Shown here: in pieces, positions 1-7,900 of the stretch
How positions within the stretch are numbered: the first letter of the stretch is position 1
How the letters are laid out: every line of letters begins with the position of its first letter
Assembly: GCF_001645685.2 (NCBI RefSeq)
Contig: NZ_CP017080.1
Span: forward strand, 3,649,051-3,713,050
Length of the DNA: 64,000 nt
Direction of reading: 5' to 3'
DNA from: Peribacillus muralis
Lineage (GTDB): Bacteria > Bacillota > Bacilli > Bacillales > DSM-1321
The notes under the pieces: model-generated
Told to the model about the DNA's origin: nothing
Seen by the model: only the letters and a program-made list of their open reading frames with translations
Databases searched by the model: none
Made by a program: the position numbers and the translations under genes

Positions 1-390
1 CAGTGCTCGCCAAGCTTCTTTGTACTTTCCTTCCACCGGCCAATGAATAAGATATAAGTCCAGGTACTCCAAGCCAAGCTTCGTTAAGCTTTTTTCGTAA
101 GCCGCTAATGTCGACTCATAGCCTAAGTCCGCATTCCATACTTTGGATGTAACGAATAAGTCTTCCCGTGTGATTCCAGCTTCCTTAAGACCTTCACGGA
201 TTCCTTGTCCGACCCCTTCTTCATTTTGATAAATGGCAGCCGTATCAATGCTGCGGTATCCATGTTTGATCGCTGATTTAACCGCATTCACAAGCTCGGG
301 ACCTTCCTCTACCTTAAATACGCCCAAACCGAACCAAGGCATGTCAACCCCGTTATGCAATGTTGTTGTATCTTGTAAATTTTTCACCAT
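1..390 (-). CDS. Aldo/keto reductase, N-terminal 130 residues (cut by window start)
   Basis: NADPH-dependent aldo/keto reductase of the AKR5/YvgN type, a cytoplasmic enzyme that reduces aldehydes and methylglyoxal-like carbonyls. The translation from ATG at 390 reads [20 protein letters not shown] and then contains [14 protein letters not shown], which holds the conserved Asp and Tyr of the AKR active site, followed by the TSKVWN and LDLYLIHWP signatures. A GGAGG ribosome site lies 9 bases upstream. The C-terminal half lies outside the window. It is downstream of the MFS gene on the same strand, separated by a long inverted repeat. The exact substrate cannot be told from sequence. Confidence 0.9.
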   Translation of the reverse strand, partial: MVKNLQDTTTLHNGVDMPWFGLGVFKVEEGPELVNAVKSAIKHGYRSIDTAAIYQNEEGVGQGIREGLKEAGITREDLFVTSKVWNADLGYESTLAAYEKSLTKLGLEYLDLYLIHWPVEGKYKEAWRAL

Positions 391-442
391 TATCGATCTA
401 CCTCCATTTTTTCATTTCATATTTCATAGACTGTAATGCGTT

Positions 443-528
443 AGAGTATCTGTATCATTACATCCCTTCAAGGAATCTTCCCCATTCGCTGAAGGGATGT
501 AATGATACTTGATGTTAAGGGATACTCT
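443..528. repeat. Long interrupted palindrome upstream of the aldo/keto reductase
   Basis: Two perfect 19-base arms (452-470 and 490-508) face each other across a 19-base loop. An outer pair AGAGTATC (443-450) / GATACTCT (521-528) extends the palindrome, with about 12 unpaired bases on one side. It fills most of the gap between the MFS gene and the aldo/keto reductase, both on the minus strand. It has no T-tract, so it is not a normal terminator. It could be a pair of operator sites, an mRNA processing stem or a small MITE-like element. Confidence 0.6.
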
Positions 529-553
529 ATACACATACAGGGAATGACTTGCT

Positions 554-1783
554 TTAACTACCTTGCATCACTTCGCCTATCCTATTTAGTTCTTCCCTTT
601 CCTGTAGGTCCCTCCGTTCCAGCGAACGGCTCCATCCGGTTAAAATCACTGCAGCGAACACCATGACACCGCCTATCCACGCTGTATGGATGAGTCCAAT
701 CGAGTCCGTGATCACGCCGCCTAAATAGGCGCCCAAAGCGATGCCTGCATTAAAAGCAGCGATGTTGATCGCAGATGCCACATCAACTGCACTTGGCACG
801 AAGCGCTCCGCTAACATGACAACATAGACTTGAAGCCCGGGGACATTCATGAAGGCAAACAGCCCCATTAAAATGATCGTAAGCAGACCGGCCAGCTTGA
901 ACGGTGCCGTGAAAGTCAAGACCACCAATACGATGGCCTGTATGAGGAACATATAGAATAGGGCATTAATGGGATTGCGATTAGCCAATTTTCCGCCAAG
1001 AGTATTCCCGATCGCAATAGCTACTCCATATATTAACAAAATCAAGGCGACGGTTCCTTCTTTAAACCCCGTCACTTCCTGAAGCAGGGGCGACAAGTAT
1101 GTGAAGACAACGAATGTACCGCCATATCCTAATGCTGTAATGATGAAGACAAGTAGTAAACGCCCATTTGTGATTAATTTGATTTGATCGGAAAATGTTG
1201 TGCGTGCAGCCTTCCTTAAATCAGATGGGACAAGGACGCTGTTCCCGATGAAGGCAATGATGCCGATGGCCACGATGATGATGAAAGCAAATCTCCAGCC
1301 GAATTGCTGTCCGATGAAGGTCCCGAATGGAACCCCGGTCACCGTTGACACCGTCAGACCTGTGAACATGATGGCGATGGCACTCGCCCGCCGATTTTCA
1401 GGCACCAAATCAGCAGCGATCGTCGCACCAATCGACATGAAGATGCCGTGGGCTAGGGCGGAAATGACACGTGCAATCAATAAGACACTGATCGTGGTCG
1501 CAGATGCCGCTAATGCATTTCCTGCTATGAACACGACCATGATCCAAAGCAGCAAGGTTTTGCGTGACATATTCGACGTCAAGGATGTAAGGATCGGTGC
1601 CCCGAACATCACGCCCAAAGCATACAGGGATACTGTCAAACCGGCCGTCGTGACCGTAATGTGCATATCCCTTGAAATGAGCGGCAATAAACCCACGCTG
1701 ATGAATTCTGTCGTTCCAATCGCAAAGGCACTGATTGCCAAAGCCAGCAATGCCCATGTACTTCTATTTTTATTTGAAATCAT
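554..1783 (-). CDS. MFS exporter, DHA1 (AraJ/YdhP-like) family
   Basis: Twelve-helix major facilitator efflux protein of 409 residues in the cytoplasmic membrane, probably a drug or sugar/metabolite exporter driven by the proton gradient. The first helix carries the ALAISAFAIGTTEFISVGLL signature of the DHA1 family, and the loop SLTSNMSRKTLLL corresponds to the loop-2-3 motif. The start is the ATG at 1783, preceded by AAAGGAGAAGGG. An in-frame upstream start at 1873 would add a hydrophilic extension unlike the family and lacks a ribosome site. It is divergent from an HxlR regulator, a common arrangement in which the regulator represses the exporter. Substrate unknown. Confidence 0.88.
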   Translation of the reverse strand: MISNKNRSTWALLALAISAFAIGTTEFISVGLLPLISRDMHITVTTAGLTVSLYALGVMFGAPILTSLTSNMSRKTLLLWIMVVFIAGNALAASATTISVLLIARVISALAHGIFMSIGATIAADLVPENRRASAIAIMFTGLTVSTVTGVPFGTFIGQQFGWRFAFIIIVAIGIIAFIGNSVLVPSDLRKAARTTFSDQIKLITNGRLLLVFIITALGYGGTFVVFTYLSPLLQEVTGFKEGTVALILLIYGVAIAIGNTLGGKLANRNPINALFYMFLIQAIVLVVLTFTAPFKLAGLLTIILMGLFAFMNVPGLQVYVVMLAERFVPSAVDVASAINIAAFNAGIALGAYLGGVITDSIGLIHTAWIGGVMVFAAVILTGWSRSLERRDLQEREELNRIGEVMQGS

Positions 1784-1906
1784 ATTCCCTTCTCCTTTTC
1801 GTCTTTTTGTACTATCATGAAAATTGCCTAAAGCAATTTTTTTATAAATGGTACAGTGGAATTCGGTGTGCAAATGCTATTATGAGATATAATAGAAATA
1901 AAGAAC

Positions 1907-1948
1907 AGTACGTACTTTAAAGTGATATAGGCACCTTTTAGTTCCTAT
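1907..1948. promoter_or_regulatory. Candidate HxlR operator(s) between MFS exporter and hxlR-type gene
   Basis: The divergent intergenic region holds a perfect 10-base palindrome AGTACGTACT (1907-1916), an overlapping ACTTTAAAGT (1914-1923), and an inverted repeat ATAGGCAC (1927-1934) / GTTCCTAT (1941-1948) with one mismatch. HxlR-family dimers bind inverted repeats in such divergent promoters. Which one is the real site is an inference. Confidence 0.45.
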
Positions 1949-1962
1949 AAGTTAAGGAGTGT

Positions 1963-2334
1963 ATGTCCATCATGCAAAAAAAGAAGTACAATATATCGGT
2001 TGAAGCGACCCTTGAAGTACTGGGCGGCAAATGGAAATGCGTCATCCTTTGTCACCTGACCCACGGAAAAAAACGGACTAGTGAATTGAAGCGCCTGATG
2101 CCGAACATCACGCAAAAAATGCTGACGCAACAATTGCGTGAATTGGAAAAGGACGGGGTCATCGACCGGATCGTTTACAACCAGGTTCCCCCAAAGGTGG
2201 AATATGAACTTAGTGAATATGGACAGAGTCTGGAAACGATCCTAACCGCCCTGTGTACATGGGGGGATACTCATATAACTAGAGTGTACGGAGATAAATC
2301 TTCCGTTCTCGAGGAAAGCATTTTGAATCAGTAA
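1963..2334 (+). CDS. HxlR-family winged-helix transcriptional regulator
   Basis: DNA-binding regulator of 123 residues with one winged helix-turn-helix domain. The family signature is clear: EATLEVLGGKWKCVILCHL at residues 14-32, ELKRLMPNITQKMLTQQLRELE in the recognition helix, then DGVIDRIVYNQVPPKVEYELSEYG in the wing. Length is normal for the family. The GGAG ribosome site ends 3 bases before the ATG at 1963 and 12 bases before an in-frame ATG at 1972, so either start is possible. It is divergent from the MFS exporter and probably controls it and itself. HxlR proteins of Bacillus often sense electrophiles or quinones through an N-terminal Cys; here a Cys is present within the first helix (WKCVILC), so redox sensing is possible but unproven. 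Confidence 0.9.
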   Translation: MSIMQKKKYNISVEATLEVLGGKWKCVILCHLTHGKKRTSELKRLMPNITQKMLTQQLRELEKDGVIDRIVYNQVPPKVEYELSEYGQSLETILTALCTWGDTHITRVYGDKSSVLEESILNQ

Positions 2335-2362
2335 TGGGACATGCAGCTGTTGCGTTAGCTAT

Positions 2363-2396
2363 AAAAAAAGATTAGCTCAATTGGCTAATCTTTTTT
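2363..2396 (+). terminator. Rho-independent terminator after the HxlR gene
   Basis: Stem AAAGATTAGC / GCTAATCTTT with a 7-base loop, followed by a run of T. It lies 28 bases after the stop codon. Confidence 0.85.
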
Positions 2397-2598
2397 GCAT
2401 TAATCGTCACGTAATGTAAGGGATGATCCCTGGCGACCCGAAACGGGACCGAGGTTTTATTATCCGCCATTTTTTGGTATAATATGTATGAACATACATA
2501 AATTCAAAGTTTTTTGGATGAAATAGGAACGAGCTGATTCTTTTCATTTTTTCTTTTGTAATTGAATGAGTATAATTAGGGAAACCAAGAGGTGACGT

Positions 2599-2886
2599 AT
2601 GAAAGTCTTATTGGAATTAATGCGCATCATATTGATATTCGGTATTGCCGGAACGTTTTTTTCGGTGATGGTGAACGGCATATACAGTAACATAGGCGTG
2701 GACACGGAGCAATTTGGCTGGATAGGATCAGTTGCCATCCTCCTTTTATTGTTTGTCTGGTATCGAAATAAACTGCAATTCAGCGGCTGGTACGCTGGTA
2801 AGGGGAAGGAAAAGCTGCCTAAAACGGCCACGAGAGTATTGATCATCTGCTCCCTATTGCTGTTATGTGCCCCACCCATTCTTTAA
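2599..2886 (+). CDS. Small three-helix membrane protein, unknown function
   Basis: A 95-residue protein with three hydrophobic segments (about residues 7-27, 42-57 and 78-94) and short charged loops. No catalytic motif is visible and I do not recognise the family. A good ribosome site AGAGGTGACGT precedes the ATG. It lies 30 bases upstream of the CAP-domain gene and is probably co-transcribed with it. The terminator follows only after the second gene, so the two may act together at the cell envelope. Confidence 0.7.
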   Translation: MKVLLELMRIILIFGIAGTFFSVMVNGIYSNIGVDTEQFGWIGSVAILLLLFVWYRNKLQFSGWYAGKGKEKLPKTATRVLIICSLLLLCAPPIL

Positions 2887-2916
2887 GTCTATTTCAAATA
2901 GAGCGGAGTGAATTAT

Positions 2917-4056
2917 TTGCAGAGATTATTTAATATAGTTGTCCTCATCCTCCTGCTCGGTGCCTTTTGGCATGGATATGGCAAAGACATTCAGGAGTCT
3001 GGGGTCAAGGCGGGAGTTAGCTCCTTTGCATCCGATTTCCACTCGCTCATAAACGGGCCCGAGGTTTCGAACGCCCTGGAAAAGCTGAATACAGGCGTCA
3101 CCAACCTGATGGGGGCGCTAACCGAAAAACTGGACTCCGCTACCGATAAGGAGCGCCCAGAAACGGAAAAAGTGAAAAAACCAGCACTGGAAGCACCAGC
3201 TGAAGCCTCCTTCTCGGTCCGTAATATTGAGTTGGGCGACTCGAAGGACAAGGTTGAAAAACTAGCTGGAGGGGCGCAGCGGCATACGTTGAACGAATAT
3301 GGAGTTGAATGGTACACCTATCACGAAAATTACCAAAACTTCTTCATGGCTGCTTATGATACAGACAATAAAGTCGTCGGTTTATATACGGACCAGGACT
3401 TAATTTCCTCGAAGCAAGGGATAAAACGCGGCACACCTAAAGCAGACGTGGCTGAAAAACTGGGGGAGCCGATTACCAAACTGTTAAAAGGAAACGTCTA
3501 TTATCAAATCAAAAGCGATGGCGAATACGAGATGTTTGAAATGGATAAGAGCTATGTGACGATTTTTTATGACAAACATGAAAACGATACCGTCACATCC
3601 ATCCAAATTATCGACGCCGATCTCGAAAAGCAAAAAAGCAGTTATTTTGCAGCTGCCAGCACGGAACTGAAGCAAGGATTTGAATACCAATTATTCGATT
3701 TGACCAATGCAGCCCGGGTCAATCATGATCTCTCCGTGCTCTCCTGGGATAAACGGGTCAAAGTCACTGCCCAGGACCATAGTAAGGATATGGCCGTGAA
3801 TCAATATTTTAACCATACCAATCTTGAAGGTAAGTCTCCTTTCGACCGGATGGAGGATGACAAAATCAAGTTCCGAATGGCCGGCGAGAATCTGGCTGCC
3901 GGGCAGAACAGCAGCATCTTCGCCCATGAAGGCTTGATGAATTCCATTGGGCATAGGGAAAACAAATTACAGAAGGACTTCCAATCACTCGGTGTCGGGG
4001 TTGCTTTCGATAAAGAGCAGAAGCCTTATTATACGGAAAACTATTTGAGGAAATGA
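2917..4056 (+). CDS. CAP-domain protein with CAP-associated N-terminal domain (YlbC-like)
   Basis: Exported or membrane-anchored protein of about 379 residues. It has an N-terminal hydrophobic segment (FNIVVLILLLGAFWHGY), a low-complexity linker, a CAP-associated domain (about 100-240; SVRNIELGDSKDKV and GIKRGTPKADVAEKLGEP are internal repeats of this domain) and a C-terminal CAP/SCP domain (about 250-379) with QYFNHTNLEGKSPFDRM, AGENLAAG and GHRENKL. B. subtilis YlbC has this architecture. TTG at 2917 is chosen because GGAGTG lies 6 bases upstream; a GTG at 2908 would have no spacing. The role of CAP domains in bacilli is poorly defined (cell envelope or sporulation). Confidence 0.85.
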   Translation: MQRLFNIVVLILLLGAFWHGYGKDIQESGVKAGVSSFASDFHSLINGPEVSNALEKLNTGVTNLMGALTEKLDSATDKERPETEKVKKPALEAPAEASFSVRNIELGDSKDKVEKLAGGAQRHTLNEYGVEWYTYHENYQNFFMAAYDTDNKVVGLYTDQDLISSKQGIKRGTPKADVAEKLGEPITKLLKGNVYYQIKSDGEYEMFEMDKSYVTIFYDKHENDTVTSIQIIDADLEKQKSSYFAAASTELKQGFEYQLFDLTNAARVNHDLSVLSWDKRVKVTAQDHSKDMAVNQYFNHTNLEGKSPFDRMEDDKIKFRMAGENLAAGQNSSIFAHEGLMNSIGHRENKLQKDFQSLGVGVAFDKEQKPYYTENYLRK

Positions 4057-4062
4057 ACGAAA

Positions 4063-4104
4063 AAAAGGAGTGCGCCCTTCATGGAATGGGTGCACTCCTT
4101 TTCA
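4063..4104. terminator. Bidirectional terminator between the CAP-domain gene and the nucleoside permease
   Basis: Stem AAAGGAGTGCGCCC / GGGTGCACTCCTTT (one mismatch) with A and T tracts on either side, located between two convergent genes. Confidence 0.85.
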
Positions 4105-4118
4105 TTTTCACTCGTACA

Positions 4119-5312
4119 TTACCAAACGAATAAGCCTACGACCATGGCACTTAACAAGGAAACGGCCATTCCGCTGACCAACAGTTTCCAAACGTTCCTT
4201 CCGATGATATTCGATTTCTCATCACTAAGGATCGAATTGAAGGTTCCATAGATCATCCCGACTGTGCTGAAGTTGGCAAATGACGTCAAATAAGTGACCG
4301 CAACAGCGACTGTATGAGGTGGCAGGCTGCTGATTTGATCTTTTAAATCGAGCAAGGCGACGAACTCATTCGTAGCCAGCTTGATCCCCATCAATTGGGC
4401 AACATACATCGCATCATTTCCAGATAATCCGAGCAGGAAGGCAAAAGGACTAAAAATTATGGAGAAAATCTTTTGGATCGTCAAGCCATCAATGAAGAAG
4501 CCGAAAATGCCATTCAAAGCTGCCGTTAACGCCACATAACCGATAACCATCGCCATGATAACGAAGACCATCTTGGCGCCGACCAGCATGCTATTCGAAA
4601 TGGTGGAAAAGAAATCTTTCCGTTCCTCTTTGGCGGGTACGTATACGACATCTTCCTGTTTACTGACTTCGACGGGATTCAGCATGTTAGCAATCAGCAA
4701 GGCGTTCAAGCAGTTCAAAGGAATTGCCACAAATACGTAGGTTGCCGGGACCATCGATAAATAGGCACCAATGATCGAGCCACTTATGCTGCTCATGCTC
4801 ATGATTCCAAAGGTCAATAACCGCTGATCCTTTATCGCTCCGAGCTGAGTCCGGATAACGGCAAGTGCTTCCGTATTCCCAAGGAACATCATCTGGATGG
4901 AAAAGAAACTCTCAAGCTTTGGCAAACCGGAAATTTTCGAAATGAGCCAACCCACTTTATCAATGATCCAAGTAAGGATGCCGAAATAAGACAAAACATC
5001 AAAAAACGTAATAATGAAAATGATTGGCATTAAAGCACTAAAAAAGAAATCCACTTGTTCATTTGCCATAATGGAAGGAAACACGAAAGAAATCCCTTCA
5101 TTTGCACATTCAATTAACCAAGTGAAGAAGGAAGCAATCAGATTAATCACCCATGCCCCGATTTTAGTCGATAACATGAACCACGTGATAAGCAATTCAA
5201 AAACCAGCAAGGTAAGGATGGCTTTCCAATTAACTCTCCTTTTATTGGGTGAACAAAGGTAAACGATGCCCATTACAACTAAAACACCTAGTATATTCAA
5301 TAAGAAATACAT
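4119..5312 (-). CDS. nupG: Concentrative nucleoside permease, NupC/NupG (CNT) family
   Basis: Proton- or sodium-coupled nucleoside importer of 397 residues in the membrane. It has the CNT gate and core motifs: FFSALMPIIFIITFFDVLSY, the QMMFLGNTEALAVIRTQL segment (family GQTEAPL region), SISGSIIGAY and GLSGNDAMYVAQLMGIKLATNEFVA near residues 290-325. Length equals that of B. subtilis NupG and NupC. The leader carries a guanine-class purine riboswitch and an overlapping terminator, which matches the purine-nucleoside permease NupG rather than the pyrimidine permease NupC. When guanine or hypoxanthine is plentiful the leader would terminate and uptake would fall. The start ATG lies after a GGGGAT ribosome site. 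It is transcribed alone. Confidence 0.93.
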   Translation of the reverse strand: MYFLLNILGVLVVMGIVYLCSPNKRRVNWKAILTLLVFELLITWFMLSTKIGAWVINLIASFFTWLIECANEGISFVFPSIMANEQVDFFFSALMPIIFIITFFDVLSYFGILTWIIDKVGWLISKISGLPKLESFFSIQMMFLGNTEALAVIRTQLGAIKDQRLLTFGIMSMSSISGSIIGAYLSMVPATYVFVAIPLNCLNALLIANMLNPVEVSKQEDVVYVPAKEERKDFFSTISNSMLVGAKMVFVIMAMVIGYVALTAALNGIFGFFIDGLTIQKIFSIIFSPFAFLLGLSGNDAMYVAQLMGIKLATNEFVALLDLKDQISSLPPHTVAVAVTYLTSFANFSTVGMIYGTFNSILSDEKSNIIGRNVWKLLVSGMAVSLLSAMVVGLFVW

Positions 5313-5351
5313 GCTTTCATCCCCTTTGTTTTATCATTTCCCATTCATTAT

Positions 5352-5414
5352 AAAAAAGCCCTTACCTTTTCACACTTTCAGCCGCAGGAAGAAAGTGTGA
5401 AAAAGCAAGAGCCT
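5352..5414 (-). terminator. Riboswitch-controlled terminator in the nupG leader
   Basis: On the minus strand an arm AGGCTCTTGCTTTTTCACAC... pairs along about 23 positions (some G-U) with a second arm ending GGTAAGGGCTT, followed by a T run. It sits about 75 bases after the aptamer and just before the nupG start. Confidence 0.85.
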
Positions 5415-5490
5415 ACATCGAAACAAGGTGAAGTGCTGATCATGAAGCCAACCAGCCTAAACCCGTTCATCTCTTCCATTTATCATACTT

Positions 5491-5558
5491 CCTTGTAGTC
5501 CGGCATTACGGCTGCCAGGTAGAAACTATCAGACCATCGTCACTGATATTATACAAGG
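5491..5558 (-). promoter_or_regulatory. Purine riboswitch aptamer, guanine class
   Basis: On the minus strand P1 is CCTTGTA / TACAAGG, enclosing the J1/2 motif TATAATAT, the P2-J2/3 motif GTTTCTACC and the L3/P3 segment CCGTAATGCCGGACTAC. The base before the closing P1 strand is C (GAC-TAC), which in this class base-pairs with guanine or hypoxanthine; adenine-type switches have T there. The released P1 3' strand ACAAGGAAG can pair with CTTCACCTTGT at about 5424-5435, a plausible antiterminator. Confidence 0.93.
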
Positions 5559-5712
5559 ATATTTTTTTAATGAATTATTAGGAAAGATTTATTTTAAAAC
5601 ACTTTATTTTCAATATCAATACGTTTCGTAATTGTTATATTAATATAAATATTTCGAAAAAGATGACCCCGCTCCTGACCTTATCTATTCGAGTTACATC
5701 CTCCACTCAAGC

Positions 5713-5740
5713 AAAAAAGCCACCATGATGATGGTGGCTT
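5713..5740 (-). terminator. Terminator of the carboxylesterase gene
   Basis: Stem AAGCCACCATC / GATGGTGGCTT (read on the minus strand: AAGCCACCATCATCATGGTGG) followed by TTTTTT. Confidence 0.88.
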
Positions 5741-5760
5741 CATTTGACAGGTTTGTCCTC

Positions 5761-6510
5761 TTAAGCATGATACCAAGGCAGTGTATTCAAGAACCGGTAT
5801 ACATCCTCATACACCTGTTCACGCTCTTTGCCCAATGTAATGATATGGCCCGATTTCTCATACCATATCAATGATTTATGCTGTGTATCCACTTCATTAT
5901 ATATAATGGATGCACTATTTCTATAATCCGGGTCATCAAGACTTCCCTGTAACACTAGGGTCGGGGAAGTGATGAGATCCAGTTTATCAGCTGTATCATT
6001 AATCATATCAAGTGCTTCCTGCAAGGATGCCATCGGCTCCTCTTTAAGCTTATTCATTTCAGAGGCAACTTGTTCTGCATCTTTCCCCTCAAATTTCTTA
6101 TAAGCTTGTGCATAACTGAGCATCCGATTATTTAAACGGTCTACATCATTCCCAATTGTAGGTGCACACATGGAAACGACCCCTGTAACAGGCAATTCGA
6201 TTCCGACTTTCAATGAGAAGACACCGCCAAGGGAAATACCTACAACGGCAATCTCTTCGTAGCCCTCATCCTTCAAGTATTGATACGCATTTTCCACATC
6301 TTCCCACCACTGCTTCGGACTAGTTTGAACCAGCTCCTCCGCAGGCAAACCATGCCCGCTATATAGAGGTCCGTGGCAAGTATAATCACGATCATTCAAA
6401 TATTTACCCAATTTTTTCATATCTCCCGTACTTCCGGTAAACCCGTGAAGTAAAAGGACTGCTCTATTTCCACCTCTGTATGTGAATGACTCAGGTGCTT
6501 TCACTTTCAT
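5761..6510 (-). CDS. Carboxylesterase, Est30/YvaK family
   Basis: Cytoplasmic alpha/beta hydrolase of 249 residues that cleaves short-chain carboxyl esters. The nucleophile motif is GISLGG, with Ser93 in the elbow (Est30 has GLSLGG). The oxyanion loop is LLLHGFTGS (20-28), the acid is in GSLDDPDYRNS and the catalytic His in EKSGHIITLG. Length and order match Geobacillus Est30 and B. subtilis YvaK (in B. subtilis beside secG and rnr, which are not present here, so the context is different). It is a single-gene unit with its own terminator. Confidence 0.92.
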   Translation of the reverse strand: MKVKAPESFTYRGGNRAVLLLHGFTGSTGDMKKLGKYLNDRDYTCHGPLYSGHGLPAEELVQTSPKQWWEDVENAYQYLKDEGYEEIAVVGISLGGVFSLKVGIELPVTGVVSMCAPTIGNDVDRLNNRMLSYAQAYKKFEGKDAEQVASEMNKLKEEPMASLQEALDMINDTADKLDLITSPTLVLQGSLDDPDYRNSASIIYNEVDTQHKSLIWYEKSGHIITLGKEREQVYEDVYRFLNTLPWYHA

Positions 6511-6948
6511 CTAACTAGGACCTTCTTTCTGCTCTTGTTGATAAATAGAATCTAAATGATTTTTATCAAAAAATCAATTAATACCCCTTGAGTAGGGTTA
6601 ACTTCTATCCTAATCCGTATTCTCATAGAACAAATCATTATCGGATATAGTAACCTTACACACTACATATAACTCATCCGTTCCGAAGCACATTTTACTA
6701 TGATTAAATTTATTTAGCAATCGTCATTTAACCATTTTTTTTAGAAAAGTAAAATGCACCTTGTGATACGATGTACAACGAATGACACTTTACTGATGAA
6801 ATCCGGAGACGTGAACCAACACTCTTACAAAAAAAAACAGCTCTATGGCTATGAAATGGAGAAGACACCCTCTGCCCCGCCCTTAAACGGATGGTAACAA
6901 GGAAGTTAATGAAATACCCGCGGAAAGAGTCCGAAAGCAGGAAATATT
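6511..6948. other. Gene-free stretch upstream of the carboxylesterase
   Basis: About 440 AT-rich bases with many stops in all frames. It should hold the carboxylesterase promoter. A 33-codon open frame at about 6796-6897 (from ATG, ending NGW) has no ribosome site, and I do not call it a gene. Confidence 0.5.
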
Positions 6949-7112
6949 ATTTCTCGCCAATTTCAGCTGTTTACTCGCCAATTCCGGTCGTTTACTCGCC
7001 AATTCCGGCTGTTTTCTCGCCAATTTCGGTCGTTTACTCGCCAATTCCGGTCGTTTACTCGCCAATTCCGGTCGTTTACTCGCCAATTCCGGTCGTTTAC
7101 TCGCCAATCGGG
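6949..7112. repeat. Tandem array of a 21-bp unit (about 7.7 copies)
   Basis: Unit TTTACTCGCCAATTCCGGTC+G repeats at 6970, 6991, 7012, 7033, 7054, 7075 and 7096, with a degenerate first copy from 6949. The copies differ at a few positions (CTG for TCG, TTC for TCC). The period is exactly seven codons, so both strands are open, but there is no ribosome site and the codon pattern is simply the repeat. The TTTACTCGCC core returns as GGCGAGTAAA in the array at 34.3 kb. Confidence 0.9.
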
Positions 7113-7155
7113 CTTTCCCTCATGAATGTCGCTACCTCATATTTCCGGAATTTAA

Positions 7156-7179
7156 AAAAGGGCCTAATTTGGCCCTTTT
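7156..7179 (-). terminator. Terminator overlapping the end of the 49-residue Cys protein gene
   Basis: Stem AAAGGGCC / GGCCCTTT with a 6-base loop. Read on the minus strand it is followed by a T-rich tract. The stop codon of the small gene lies inside the loop. Confidence 0.75.
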
Positions 7180-7313
7180 GCCTCTAATTCTTTATGCTTG
7201 CGATAATTGGCGCAGGAGAGTTTCATGCATTCGCCTTGGACATGTGGTCCGTACTTTTTACGGAAGGCTTCCAGGCAATAGCATCTGTCTTGTTTCTTTT
7301 TGGATCCATCCAT
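7164..7313 (-). CDS. Small Cys-containing basic protein (49 residues), possible metal binder
   Basis: Not long enough for a usual gene call but well supported. AGGAGG precedes the start, the frame is open to a TAG inside the terminator, and the composition is protein-like. Translation begins MDGSKKKQDRCYCLEAFRKK and continues YGPHVQGECMKLSC, giving Cys-x-Cys, then Cys-x4-Cys, which could bind zinc or be a small DNA-binding knuckle. An in-frame TTG at 7316 or GTG at 7325 could be the true start; the GTG would be too close to AGGAGG. It follows the queuosine-precursor transporter by 21 bases on the same strand and is probably in its preQ1-controlled transcript. I do not recognise the family. 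Confidence 0.6.
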   Translation of the reverse strand: MDGSKKKQDRCYCLEAFRKKYGPHVQGECMKLSCANYRKHKELEAKGPN

Positions 7314-7334
7314 CAAGCGTTTCACTCCTCCTAT

Positions 7335-7877
7335 TTAACCGGAGACTACGCGCTTCTCCAGCCTGATATGGATTCGTCCGAGCAGTAGGGCACCGATCGA
7401 CTGAATGATCGTTTTTACGATGATTTGACCGATGATGGCTGCCGGTACGGCTTCCCATGGCAAGATGTTGGCACCGAGTGGGCTTAGGCCAATCACGACA
7501 AAAAGCACTGAATCGAAAAAGCCTCCAACGATTCCGCTGTAAAACACCCTCCAGCTCATCGGCAGCTTTAGTCGGGTGTAAATTTCCGTATCGGCCGTTT
7601 CTGCGACCACGAACGATAATGCGGAAGCGAAGACGATCAATAATGTATCCCCTAATAAAAATGATACACATGCAGATAATATTAGTGCGATGATGATGCA
7701 AAAATAGGTTTTCGCCCGGCCGAATTTATTTTGGACCAGATCTCGAAAGATGAACGTTCCCCCAATCAGCAACGTTCCCATCGGTATGATGAACATACCA
7801 AATTGTAAAGGCATAAAAGCTGCTGTCACCACATTTGCGGTGATGATGGATACTAAATACAGTAAAATTCTTAACAT
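7335..7877 (-). CDS. Queuosine precursor transporter, VUT (YhhQ/DUF165) family
   Basis: Membrane importer of 180 residues with about six helices for a queuosine precursor (preQ0/preQ1 or queuine). Family features are SIITANVVTA near residue 10, IIPMGTLLIGGTFIFRDLVQ with the conserved acidic/Arg-Asp after the second helix, FVVAETADTEIYTRL (conserved Glu and Asp), and FFDSVLFVVIGL in helix 5. The preQ1 riboswitch, attenuator and promoter directly upstream support the assignment independently of similarity. The ribosome site GAGGAG lies 11 bases before ATG. Confidence 0.93.
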   Translation of the reverse strand: MLRILLYLVSIITANVVTAAFMPLQFGMFIIPMGTLLIGGTFIFRDLVQNKFGRAKTYFCIIIALILSACVSFLLGDTLLIVFASALSFVVAETADTEIYTRLKLPMSWRVFYSGIVGGFFDSVLFVVIGLSPLGANILPWEAVPAAIIGQIIVKTIIQSIGALLLGRIHIRLEKRVVSG

Positions 7878-7900
7878 GTCTTACAATCTCCTCTTACAGA

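Noticed and set aside
1200..1820. 206-codon plus-strand frame inside the MFS gene
   Set aside because: Met-rich antisense shadow of a membrane protein gene. The minus-strand gene is clearly coding.
6796..6897. 33-codon open frame ending NGW, upstream of the 21-bp array
   Set aside because: No ribosome site, no terminator and no recognisable features.
6949..7112. CRISPR array
   Set aside because: The 21-base units are joined directly with no unique spacers, and no cas genes are near. The arrays at 34.3 and 57.2 kb fail for the same reason.
6883..7187. Open frames on both strands across the 21-bp array (SPIPVVY and ASKRPEL repeats)
   Set aside because: They exist only because the unit is a multiple of three bases. 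There is no ribosome site and no sequence outside the repeat that looks like protein.
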